From an uncultured Olsenella sp. (GTDB taxonomy: Bacteria > Actinomycetota > Coriobacteriia > Coriobacteriales > Atopobiaceae), in the NCBI GenBank assembly GCA_949290055.1, contig CASEQJ010000019.1, forward strand, positions 1-37,186: a DNA stretch of 37,186 nt, given 5' to 3'. Positions 22,020-33,200 of this stretch are shown piece by piece. A model generated the notes under the pieces. That model searched no databases. It saw only the letters and a list, made by a program, of their open reading frames with translations, and was not told where the DNA came from. Position 1 is the first letter of the stretch, and every line of letters starts with the position of its first letter. Position numbers and translations under genes: made by a program.

Positions 22020-23756
22020 CTACGCGAACTGCATCTCGTAGTAGCGCGCGTAGGTGCCGCCGCGGGCGAGAAGCTCCTCGTGGGTGCCGCGCTCCACCAC
22101 GCGGCCGTCCTCGACCGTGACGATCTCGTCCGCCCGACGAATCGTGGAGAGCCGGTGCGCAATGACCAGCGTGGTGCGGCCGCGCGAGAGCTCCTCGAGC
22201 GACTCCTGAACGGCCTGCTCGCTCTCGTTGTCCAACGCGCTCGTGGCCTCGTCGAAGATCAGAATCGGCGGGTTCTTGAGAAACACGCGCGCAATCGCGA
22301 TCCGCTGCTTCTGGCCGCCCGACAAGCGCGCGCCGCGCTCGCCGACCTCGGTCTCGTAGCCGTCGGGCAGGCTCTCCACGAACTCGGCAATGTTGGCGCG
22401 CCGCGCGGCCAGGCGAATCTCGGCCTCGGTGGCGTCCGGGCAGCCGTAGGCAATGTTCTCCGCAATGGTCCCGTCAAAGAGGTAGACGTCCTGCTGCACC
22501 AGGCCAATGGCCTCGCGCAGGCTCCGCTGCGTGACGTCGCGCACGTCCTGGCCGTCAATCGTGATCGAACCGGCGTCCACGTCGTAGAAGCGCGGCAAGA
22601 GCGCGCAGGTGGTGGACTTGCCGCCGCCCGAGGGCCCCACGAGCGCGATCGTCTCGCCGGGGCGAATGTCCAGCGAAAGTCCGCGAATGACCTCCGCGTC
22701 CTTCTCGTCCGCCGCGTCCGGGTAGGTGAAGTGGACGTTGTCGTAGCGGATTGCGCCCTCGCTCACGCGCAGCGCCTTCGCGCCGGGACGGTCCTGAATC
22801 TGCGGCTGTTCGTCCAGCACCTCGCAAAAGCGACGGAAGCCCGCTATCGCCTTCTGGAAGGTCTCCGTGAAGTCCAGGATCGACGTGATCGGCGCGGTGA
22901 AGAGCGAAATGTAGAGCGCGTAGGTGGCAAGGTCGGCCGCCTCCATCTGCCCGCGCGCTATGAGCCAGCCGCCAAAGACCACCACCACGGTGTTCAGCGC
23001 GCCCATCATGACCGCAATGGCGGCCTGGTAGCGGCCCATGGCGCGATACATGCGCGTCTTGGAGTCGAGGTAGGCGTCATTGGAGCGGCGGAACTTCTCG
23101 CTCTCCGCGTCCTCCGCGGCAAAGCCCTTGACCACGCGCATGCCGCCGAGCGCGTCCTCCAGGCGGGAGTTCACACCGGAGATCCGCACGCGGTTCTCGG
23201 TGTAGACCGCGCGCATGCGCACGTTGGCCCACACGTTGTAGGCCACGAGCAGGCAGGCGATAAGCGCGAGCGCAGCCGTGAGCGGCGCGTTGATCGTGGC
23301 GAGAATCACAAACGAGCCCGCGATCTCCACCACGCCGATCAGCAAAAACTCCGGTCCGTGGTGGGCGGCCTCGGAAATGTCAAAGAGGTCCGAGACCAGG
23401 CGGCTCATAAGGTCGCCGGAGCGGTTGCGGTCAAAGAACGAGAAGCTCTGGCGCACGTAGGCGTCAAAGAGGTCCTCGCGCATGCGGCTCTCCATGCGCG
23501 CGCCCATGACGTGACCCCAATAGATCACAAAGTAGCGGCACACAAAGCGCAGCGCGTACATGGCCACCAGACCAACGGCCAGGTAGGCCAGCACGCCGAG
23601 GATCGCGTCCGGGCCCTCGGTGAACAGGCCGCCCGTCAGGCCGCGCAGGATCTGCGGGAAGGCAAGGTCCACGGCGGCCACCGTGACGGCGGCGACTATG
23701 TCTATGACGAAGAGGTGCAGCTGACCGCGGTAGTACGAGAGAAAGCGATGGAACAT
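22020..23756 (-). CDS. ABC exporter, fused permease and ATPase
   Basis: This 578-residue half-transporter has a six-helix membrane domain (about 1-310) and a C-terminal nucleotide-binding domain. Visible motifs are Walker A GPSGGGKST, Q-loop LVQQDVYLFDG, signature LSGGQKQ, Walker B ILIFDEAT and H-loop VIAHRLST. Such MsbA/BmrA-type exporters act as homo- or heterodimers on lipids, drugs or peptides; the substrate is unknown. No partner half-transporter is adjacent, so a homodimer is likely. The ATG follows GGGAG. A large inverted repeat lies upstream between it and the winged-helix gene. The 31-bp repeat array abuts its stop. Confidence 0.93.
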   Translation of the reverse strand: MFHRFLSYYRGQLHLFVIDIVAAVTVAAVDLAFPQILRGLTGGLFTEGPDAILGVLAYLAVGLVAMYALRFVCRYFVIYWGHVMGARMESRMREDLFDAYVRQSFSFFDRNRSGDLMSRLVSDLFDISEAAHHGPEFLLIGVVEIAGSFVILATINAPLTAALALIACLLVAYNVWANVRMRAVYTENRVRISGVNSRLEDALGGMRVVKGFAAEDAESEKFRRSNDAYLDSKTRMYRAMGRYQAAIAVMMGALNTVVVVFGGWLIARGQMEAADLATYALYISLFTAPITSILDFTETFQKAIAGFRRFCEVLDEQPQIQDRPGAKALRVSEGAIRYDNVHFTYPDAADEKDAEVIRGLSLDIRPGETIALVGPSGGGKSTTCALLPRFYDVDAGSITIDGQDVRDVTQRSLREAIGLVQQDVYLFDGTIAENIAYGCPDATEAEIRLAARRANIAEFVESLPDGYETEVGERGARLSGGQKQRIAIARVFLKNPPILIFDEATSALDNESEQAVQESLEELSRGRTTLVIAHRLSTIRRADEIVTVEDGRVVERGTHEELLARGGTYARYYEMQFA

Positions 23757-23820
23757 GTGAGACTCCCTGGTTGGTGCGCGACATTCGGTCGCAAGGGTAC
23801 CACGCGCACGGCGGAGCAGC

Positions 23821-23929
23821 GTCGGTTATGTACACCCCCGGACACGCCGGCACGCTGCAACGCCTACGTTTCCTCAGGTAACGAAGCTGACGTTACTTCG
23901 CCGGTTGCGAAAGGGTGTACATAACCGAC
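23821..23929. repeat. Large inverted repeat, 17-bp perfect arms (element B)
   Basis: GTCGGTTATGTACACCC (23821-23837) and its exact reverse complement (23913-23929) flank 75 bases. It lies between the winged-helix gene stop and the ABC exporter start. Architecture resembles element A at 6079-6207, but the arm sequence differs. Confidence 0.75.
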
Positions 23930-23963
23930 CGCACAACCACAAACTCCGACAGCGATGCGAGCG

Positions 23964-24212
23964 CTATGGCCTGCGCCCCAGATGGTAGGCGTTCGCGAGC
24001 TGCCCGCCGTCCTCGTTCCAGGTGGGTTGAGACACGATGAGCCCCTCGGCACGCAGATGGGCCATGAGCCGGTCAATGGTCTTGCGGTTGCGACCCAGGT
24101 CCGCCGCGATCTGCGCCTTCGTGCGCGGTTGCCCCTCGCGCTTGGCAAGGTAGTCCAGAATGAGCCGCTCGGTGGGCGTGAGGTGCCCCGATGTCGCAGA
24201 GCCCTGGCTCAT
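23964..24212 (-). CDS. Small winged helix-turn-helix protein
   Basis: This 82-residue protein is essentially one winged helix domain. The pattern is LTPTERLILDYLAK for helix 1, then TKAQIAADLGRNRKTIDRLMAHLRAEG as the helix-turn-helix and recognition helix, with a wing at LIVSQPTWNEDGGQLANAYHL. It resembles MarR/LexA-type DNA-binding domains with no dimerisation or ligand domain. The ATG follows GAGGAAGAGG. It lies 61 bases after the giant adhesin gene on the same strand, with a hairpin between, and before the ABC exporter. It may regulate either neighbour; that is inference. Confidence 0.75.
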   Translation of the reverse strand: MSQGSATSGHLTPTERLILDYLAKREGQPRTKAQIAADLGRNRKTIDRLMAHLRAEGLIVSQPTWNEDGGQLANAYHLGRRP

Positions 24213-24234
24213 GTTCGCCTCTTCCTCAGTGCTT

Positions 24235-24267
24235 GCGGGAGGCCGGGCGAGAAACCCGACCTCCCGC
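24235..24267 (-). terminator. Hairpin between the adhesin and winged-helix genes
   Basis: GCGGGAGG (24235-24242) pairs with CCTCCCGC (24260-24267), with an inner GGG/CCC stem. No T-tract follows on the minus strand, so it may attenuate, stabilise the adhesin mRNA end, or only partly terminate. Confidence 0.5.
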
Positions 24268-24273
24268 GACTAT

Positions 24274-27200
24274 CTATCGATCCCGCTCCTCACGTCGGGT
24301 CGCGCGCCGGAACGCGAGCGCACCCGCGATGACCGCGAGGCCCGCCGCGCCGAACGCCACCGGAATCAGCCGGTTCGTCATGTCACCCGTCTTGGGCGTG
24401 GAGCCCGTCACCTCGTCGGGCGGGGTGGGCGCGTCAACGGCGCGCAGCGTCACACCGTCGCCATCCACCAGGTAGCCACACTCTCCGGCCGAGAAGAACG
24501 TCGGCGCGGAGCCCGTCGCCTCACCGGAAAGGGTTCCGTCGGGTGCCACCGTGAAGCTCCACTCGCCCTCGATGAGGTCATAGCCCTCGGGCGCGGCGGT
24601 CTCGCGGACGGTGTACGTCTCGTCTGCGACCAGGTTCTCCAGGGCGGCCGTGCCGTCCTCGCCAACCGTCACGGCCCGCGTGCCGTAACCGTCCACAAAG
24701 CGACCCGTCAGGGCGAATTCGGCACCCGCAAGCGCGTCGCCTCTCGTGGAGACCTTGACGATGCGCGCCTCGATGCGCGTATCGGCGAGAGAAACCGTAG
24801 TGCCGCCGGCATCCACGTTCACCGCGCCGGCGATGGTCTCGGGCACGTCTCCCAGCTCCACGTGGCCGTCATCGAACACGAGAATCGTGAAGGCGGGGGC
24901 AACCTCGTAGCCGTCAGGCGCGGAGAGCTCGGTGACGACGTACTCCGTGCCCTCGGCAGAGCCCGTGAGCTGCAGGTCGTTGAAGACGCTGCCATCCGTG
25001 TCAGACGTGAACTCCTTCACCGTCGAGCCGTCGGGGAACGTCGCCCCCTCGGCCGCCGGGGCGATTTGGAACGTTGCCCCCGCGAGCGGGCCGCCCTCCT
25101 CGTCGGTCTTGACGAAGGAGATGCTCAGCGGTTCGTCCACAGCGAAGATGGTCACGCCACCATCGGCGAGCGTGTAACCAGCAGGTGCGTCGCCCACGAT
25201 CTCAAGCGTGCCGTCCTCGGCCACCTCGACGGTGAGCTCGCCGGTCAGCAGCTCATAGCCCGCCGGGGCCACGGCCTCGCGAATGGTGTATCGCTGGCCG
25301 CTCTTGAGCTCGGCCTCGATATCGATCCGGCCGTCCGCGCCCGTGGTGAAGGAGCGGGTCTCGCTCTGGCGCGCGTCGGCGAACTCGCCCGTGATCTCGA
25401 AGACGGCGCCGGAAAGCACGGTCGCGACGTCGTCGGAGCCCACCTTCTCGATGCCGATCTCGATGGGCTGGTTCTCGACCGCGACCTCGAAGGCGTTGTC
25501 GGCGACCTTGGTGTAGCCCTCGGGCATCGCCTGGACGAGCTGGCCGTTCACGACGGACCCGAGCGCGCTGATCGAACCATCCTCCTCCACGCGGATGCGC
25601 ATGGTGCCCGTGACGCGCTCGTAGCCCTCGGGCGCCTTGGTCTCGGTGATGTCGTACTCGTTACCCACGATGAGCCAGCCGCTCATGCTCAGGGTGCCGT
25701 CCTCGCCAGTGCGCATCTTCTGCGTCCCGGTCGGATCGGCGCCGGCGGCGAACCTCGACCCGTCCACCGGCGTGATGGAGAACTCAGCCCACGGGAGCGG
25801 CTCGCCCGGCTCACCGTTCTCGCCCTCGGGAGCGCGCTTGGTGATCTGGAGGTTGACGGGGTCGTCGGCCACGGTGAAGGAGATACGGTTGTCGTTTACC
25901 GTGTAGCCCTCGGGGGCCTCGCCGTCGACCACGATCTCGCCGCGGCTGTCCATATGGAACTTGAGCTGCCCGTCGAGAAGCGCGTAGCCGTCGGCCGGGT
26001 GGGTCTCGTAGAGCGTATAGTCCACGCCGCCCATGAGGCCGGCGCCGATGTGGATCATGCCATGCTCATCGGTGGTATAGGTGTGGCTCGAGTTGCCGTC
26101 CATGCAGTGGCCCGTGAGGATGAAGGTGGCGCCCTCGAGCGTGATGCCGTTGTCGCGCGAGCTCACCTTCTTGAGGTCGATGTCCATGTGGTAGTTGGTC
26201 GCCATGAACGAGAACTGGTTGTCAAGCTGGCCGTCGTGGTCCACGTCCGCACGTTTGTAGCCCTGGGGCAGCGCGTCATCGCCGCCCACCACCTCGAGGT
26301 CGCCGTTCGCGGCAACCGTGACCTGGAAGGTCTCGTCAATCGGGTCGTAGCCCGAGGGACCCTGCTTCTCGTAGATTTCGTAGGTGCCGCCCACCACGAG
26401 CTGGCCCGTCAGCACGGCGTGGCCCGCATCGGGGTTGCCGGTGGTGAGCTCGATGGGATCGGGCGAGCCGTTGGCGAAGGTGGTGGGAGCAACCGGGGTC
26501 ACGGTGAAGACGGCGCCGTCGAGCGCCTCACCGTGATCGCCGGCCTTGTTGAGCTCGAGCCAGGTGGGGGTGTTGCGGACGGTCTGCATGATGTTCGCAC
26601 CCGAGGCGGCGGGAGTCAGGCTCTCGCGCCCGATTGTGATGTTGCCGCTCGTGATGCTGGTCCCGTCATCGTGCTCGCCCACGTAGCCGGGTGCCGGCGT
26701 GGTTTCCACGAAGCGGTAGGTGCCCCACAGGAGGTTCGACACGCGGATCTGGCCCGCGGTGCCCGAGGTGCCTGCGTCCACGCCGGTGTTGTCGGCGTTC
26801 GCGCTGTAGACCTGACCGGTCACGAGGTTCTCAGCGACCACGATAGGCTCCTGGGTGGTCCAGTCGGAGCCGTTCATACGTTCGAGACGGAAGGTCGCGT
26901 CGTTCAAGGCTGCGTTGTTCGCGCCGGTCTTGTACATGGCCACGCTGCCGCGCATCGGCTCGTTGGGGATGCCGTCGTGCTCCTCGTCGAAGGTGCCCGT
27001 GGTCACCTTGAAGCCAATCGCTTGAACGGTCACGTCGCTGGAATCGGCCGTGGTGATGGTGTAGGACTTGTCGTCGTCATCCTCCGCGATGGTGAAGGTC
27101 ATGCGAATTGGGTTGGACTCGTAGCCCGTGTTGCGGATCTCGGTCACCACGTAGGTGCCCTTCTCGAGCCCGTCGAAGGTCACGTAGCCGTCCGCGCCCG

Positions 27201-30200
27201 TATCCACGGTCCAGGTACGGCCGTGCTGGGTCGCGGAGCCCTGCTCGGGCGTGAAGTCGATCTGGAAGCGCGCGCCCTGGATGGGCTCCTCGGAGACGGA
27301 GTCGAACTTGTAGAGCCTGACGCTCGCGGAGAAGTCCTCGTTCGCCTTCTCGACGGTGAGGGTCTGCCGGTGGTTCTGCTGGGTGATCTCGACCGTATCG
27401 GTCTTGCGAGCGTCGCCCTCGGGCATGACTGCGCCCGTGGTGGCATCCGTCTCGAGGAAGTAGTACTCGCCCTCGGGCAGACCGTCCGCGAGCGTGGCGT
27501 ACCTGTTGTCCGAATACTTCTCCTTGAAGGCGTCGCTCACGGCGGTGTCGTTGTTCACGGTGGTGATGACGCCGTTCGCATCGGTGGTGAGCCCGCTCGC
27601 CACGAGCACGTCATCGCCGCCGTCCGGGTTCACCTGGTAGAGGTCGAAGACCGCGCCCTGGAGCGCCGCCTTGTTCTCCCCGTTCAGGGTGCCGTCGTCG
27701 GTCACGTACTTGGTGAGCTTGAGGTGGCCGCGGAGCACGGGGTCGGTCATCGTCACGTTGGCGGTGTAGACGAGCCCGTCCCTGGTCTGCGTCACCGCGC
27801 CGCCCGTCTTGACGGTGCCGTTGGCGTTGATGGTGAGCGCCACGTCGGCAGCCTGCGCGTAGCCCGCGGGCGGGTTGCCCGTCTCGCGGACGATGTAGTC
27901 GCCCGCAGGGAGGCCCGCGATCAGGCCGTCGGCCGCCTTGTAGTCGGGCGCCACGTAGCTCGCGTCGCCCTCATCGGTCACCGTGGTACCGGCGGTCCAC
28001 ACGCGCACGTCGTTCGCTGTGCCGTCAGCCCCGTTGGTCCAGACGGCGTAGGTCTTGCCATCGGTCTTGCCGATTACGGAGAGCTCGATGTTCGCGAGCG
28101 TCACGGAGTCGTTCGCGAGATCGCTCACCTTGGCGAGCGTGAGGCGCGTCGCCACGTTGGTGATGGTCTCGTTCGTCTGCTGGCCGGTGGTGCCGGCAGC
28201 GGCAGGCGTCTTGATCGTGGTGCCCTGGGCGCCATGCGAGCTCGCGGCCTGGTTGGGCGCAGTGCCGTAGAGCGGATAGTAGCCCTCGGCCGTGCCACCC
28301 TGCTCGACCGCCCAGTAGACGTAGGCCACGTCGGCCCCGTTGGCGGCAGGCAGGTCCTCATAGGTGAAGGTCCATTCGCCGTCCCGCACCTTAGTCCACG
28401 TGGGCTGCGGCGTCACTGCGTTGCCGTTCTCGTCGGTGATCTTGACGTCTTCGGCGGCACCGACCGCGGTCGGCTTGCCATCGTCATCGATCGCGGTCAC
28501 GGTGGCGCGGCGGAGCGTCAGCTGGGGCATGTCGTCCGCGGTGAGGTCGCCGGCGATGCCGGTGCCATGGTCGTCCCACAGCTTGGTGCCGGTGAGGTTC
28601 ACCGTGCGGAGCGTGTTGGTGAAGATCTGGGTGTCGGAGCCCGAGCCATCGTCGGTGGACTCGACCACGTAGTAGCGATAGGTCACGCCGCTCGCAGCGT
28701 CGGTCGCGGTCGCGACCTCGGCCTTGCTGACGTCCGTCACGTCGTAGCTGCCGGGCACCTCCTCGACCACGCGGTACTCGTACTCCACGCCGTTCGTGTC
28801 GCAGCTGGGCAGGTTCTCCCACGTGACCTTGGTGCCGTCCGTGGTGACGCTGGTCTGGACCTCGTCACCGGGGATCTCCACCCGCACGATGCCGTCGTCC
28901 AGAGGCGAGGTCGCCTGGTTCTCGGCGTCGGCCTGCATGACCCAAGCCCAGGCGTCATCGCCCTCGGTCTCGAGCTTGCGCTGCAGGAGGTAGGTCACCG
29001 ACCAGTCATCGCCGCCGGGGCGCGTGTTCCAAGCGTCCTCGACGCCGTTCACGGCGTCACCCTCCCAGGCCTTGGTGGCCGAGATCTTGGTGGTCTCGAG
29101 CGTGTTGGAGATTGCAGTGTCGAAGCCGTCGTCCTTGTTGCCGCCCCACTCCGTCTGCGACGGCTGATAGGGGTGGTACTCGTCGTAGATGTTCGTGCCG
29201 CCCTGAGCGGGGTTGTCCGCCGTCGGCGGCTGAATCACCTGGTCGCCGATCTTGGTCTCCACCACGCGGTACTCGATGGAGAAGTAATCGCCCGCATGGT
29301 CCGTCGCCTTGGCGACGCCGCCCATGGGCAGGTTCTGCCACGAGCCGCGCCAGCCGTTTCCGGCATTGAGGGTCTTGTCAAAGTACGTCGTAGTGATCCC
29401 CAGCTCGTTGAGCGCGTCGGTGTAGCCGAGGCTGCTCAGCAGGGTCCACGGATCGCTCCAATCACCCGGCTGGCCGTCCGCATAGGTGACGCGAGCCTGC
29501 AGGCGCACCGTGATTGTGGTCGGACGGAGCCCGTAGGGGTCGCCGCCGTCGACCCAGGTCTTTGTGACGCGCGCCTCACCGCCGAGCGTGTTGGAGAGGC
29601 TGAAGCCGTTGCCCACGTTATCGGCGCTCACCGTGGAGGAGCCTGCCGTCGCGGTGTAGTACTCGTCGGCCGTCACGTCATCCGCGCCGCCCTGGCCCTC
29701 GGCGATCACCATGCCGGAGAGGTCCTCCGTGACGCGGTAGCGATACGCCGTGCCGTCGGGCGCCCATTTGTCTACGTTCGCGAGGGTGATGGTGTAGGTG
29801 TTCGCGCCCTCGTCCCCTGCAACGTTGAAGTAGTACGGATCGTCCGCGCGCTCGGACTGGAGCAGACCGAGGCCGCCCTTGCCAAGGACTTCCGTCCGTC
29901 CGTTGCCGATGCGCTCGACCGTGAGACCCGCCATGAACTCCTCGGCCTCCGGCCGAATACCGAAGATGTTGTTGAAGTCCTCCCATGTCTTGGTGCCCGA
30001 AAGATCAATGAGTTCGGGCGTGTACGTGTTCTGGAAGGTCACGTCGGGCGTGGTGTCCGTGGTGACGGAGCCGTCCTGCTCAACCGTGCCGAGCACGGTG
30101 CCCGTAACCTGGCCGTTGCCGTCCACAGCGTTGCCGTCCACAGGGCAGAGCGCGCCAGAGCCCAGGCCCATGACGGTGCCGGCGTCATCGCGGATCTGCT

Positions 30201-33200
30201 CGCCGGCGCCGGTCACCTTGTCTGGATCGGTGACGTCGCCCACGTTCACCGTGGTGACGTAGCCGTTGATGCTGTGCTCGACCACGTAGTACTGCCAGTA
30301 GCTGCCGTCGGGCGCGTAGATCTCGAGGTCGTCGAAGGTGTAGACGGCGGTGTTGTTCGCCGTGTCGACACCGTTCTGAGCGACCTTGGGGTTCGCGTCA
30401 TCAGTGGTGGTGGGCGTGGCGAGCATGTTGTTCGTGAGCGTGACCGTGTCCACGAGGTCGTGCTCGCTCGGAGTTCCGTCGTCTCGCACGTAGTAGCGGT
30501 ACACGTCGAACGTCGTGTCCGGGTAGAGGTCGCCCGCTTCGCGCCCGGTGAAGTGCTTCTGCACCGTGAGCGAGCCCGTTGGCGAGGTGTACACGTTGTG
30601 GATGAGGAATGAGCCGGTCTCGCCGTGCTCGATCACGTAGATGCCGATCGAGTCATCATCGCTGTCGCGGAGCTCGGAGAAGTCCGTGGTGTTGATGAAG
30701 TCGGTCGTGGGGCCGCCGGGCTCGTTGAGAAGGCCCCACGGCACCTCGATCGCGCGGTACTCGTAGAGCTCGCCGTCCGCGGTGTAGCGCGGCAGCGCGG
30801 TCGCGCCCTCGGGGAACGAGCCCGCGTCGAGGTCGGCCGAGGTGTTCGCGCCCGTGTGGGTCATGGTGTAGGTGTACTGGTTCCGGGTCACCTGGGTGAG
30901 CTCGGAGGTCCAGGCCACCGCCTCAGCGCCCTCGACGAACGTCCAGTTCCCCTGATCGTCCGTCTGGAACTTGAGCGAGGGCCACTCGGTTTCACCCTGC
31001 ACACGACGCTGCAGGTAGACCGTCACCTCGGGCAGGTCGTTCTGCGCGAGCGTGGTGCCCGCGTCGCCCTGGCCCACGTTGCCGGGGATGTCCTCCCAGA
31101 GCTTGGTGCCCTGGGCAACGAGCTCGGAGGTGAGCGAGTTCACGAATGTGCCGCCCTCGTGCAGAGCCCAGCCGGTGCCATCCTGGGTCGGATCGGTCGT
31201 GGATGCGGGGTCGCTGACCGTCACCGCATTAGGCTCCGCGGCACCCTCGTGCACGGATGCGATGCTTGTGTAGTCGAACTTCACGGAGGCGTAGTCGAGC
31301 GCCTCGGCGTCGGCCGACCACGACTCGCTCGCATAGTAGATGTACTCGCGGCCCTGGCCGTCGTAGGCGGGCATGTCCGCGATGGTGCAGCTCTGCTCGT
31401 ACTGCGGGTTGTCCTTGTCGGGCGTACCTGTCCAGTGGTAGTTGACGTAGCCGTCGACCGTCACGGGGTCACTGTAGGTGGGATTGCCGTCATCGTCCAC
31501 GCCGGTCACCGTCACGCGATAGAGCGTAAGGTAGATGTCCGGGCGCTGCGACAGCTCGTCGTTGACGTAGTGGTCCTGCCAGAGCTTGTTGAAGACCACG
31601 TCGCGCGAGTCGTGGCGCGTGTTGGTGAAGTGGATCGACTGCTCGTCATGGAAGTGGCGGGAGCCGACCGTGTAGGGGTCGGTCGTCTTGGTGCTCGTGT
31701 ACACGCCGCCGTCGCCGCCAACCCATTCCTCGGTCACTTCGTAGTGGACCACGCGGCCGCTCGCGTCGTACTTGGGCAGGCCGAAGAAGTGATAGGTGGA
31801 GGTGTACTCGTCATCCGGCGTGGCGACCGTCACGATGACGGCGCCGTTCTCGACGGATATGGTGCCGCCTTCGTGCTCGCCGACGGTGAGTTGGACGCCA
31901 TGGTCGTCCAGGACGGGCAGCTCGTTGTCACTGACCTTGACCCAGACCTTGCCGTCGCGCTCGTAGAAGGCGTCGTCGTACTCGGTGCTCGTGAGGACGA
32001 GGCGCGCCGCGGGGCGCGTGTGCTCGCCCTGGTCGTTCCAGGTCTTATCGACCGTCAGGTCGAGCAGGCCCAGGCGGCGGTTGGTCGCGGTGACCGCCTG
32101 CACATCGTCGTTGTAGGTGCCCTCGGCGGTCTCGGTCGCGCTGATCTCGTAGACGTGGTCGTTGGTGGCCACGCGCTCGGTGCCGCGCGTCGAGTCAAAG
32201 TCCCAGCCGGTGTTGATCCACTCGAGGTCTGGCGTGATGTCCGTATAGACACTCTCCGCCTCTCCGCTGTTCACCGCGGGGAATTGGACTCCGGTCACGT
32301 TGCCGGCATCGTCATAGATCGGGCCCATGCCGACCTCGACCAGCCTGAAGTCGCGGTAGCTGCACCCGGCCCCGTCGCCGTCGGAGGTGCGGGCGCCGAT
32401 GGCGACGCCCACCTCGGTGTACCAGGATTCGCCGGCGGAGAGCACGATGTTCTCGACCACCACCTGGCCAGCCTTATAGGACGTCTTGGGCGTGCCGTCT
32501 TCGTTCTTGGTATGGGAGTAGATGTCGTTCACCGCGACGAGGTTCACCACCACGGGCAGGCGGTGCGACGAGTCGTCGCCGTCGTTCCACTGCTTGATGA
32601 TGCGGATGTCCTGGGCCTCGCCCTCGCCGATGAGGTTGTCGATCCTGGTGGTGCGGGTCTCGGCGTCATAGGAGCGGTCCTGGTACCAGCCGCTCTTGTC
32701 GGTCTCGAGCACCAGGTACACATGGCGCACGCCGTCGGCGCTGTACTTGGGAAGGCCCTCGAAGTCCAGGTGGTAGGAACGCGTCTCCTGGTAGGTGGCG
32801 CCGGGGAGGCGGTCGATGTTCGTGGGCGTGGGGTCCTTCGAGCCGTCCATCTCGAACGTGCCGATGAGCTCGCCGTCCTGGAAGAGCTGCACGATCGCGA
32901 TGCCGTCGGTGTCGAGGTCGTCCGTGTCCTTGCCGTAGGCGTCCGCGTCGGCGGGCTTGATCTGGGTGAGCGAGCCGTCGGGCTGCTGCCAGTACTTGTC
33001 CACGTGCTCGTCAGTAACGTTCATGAAGGTGTTGGTGATGCTGTCGACGCCGTCCTCGCCCTCACCCTCCTCGAAGGTCGAGGTGAACTCGAGCTCCTCC
33101 CCCTCGCCCTCGTTGTTCTGGAGCGTAAGCGTGAAGCTGCCGCCGCCCTCGCCATCGCGCTGGAAGTCGGTCTCTTGGCCGCCGAGCGCGACGCCCGACT

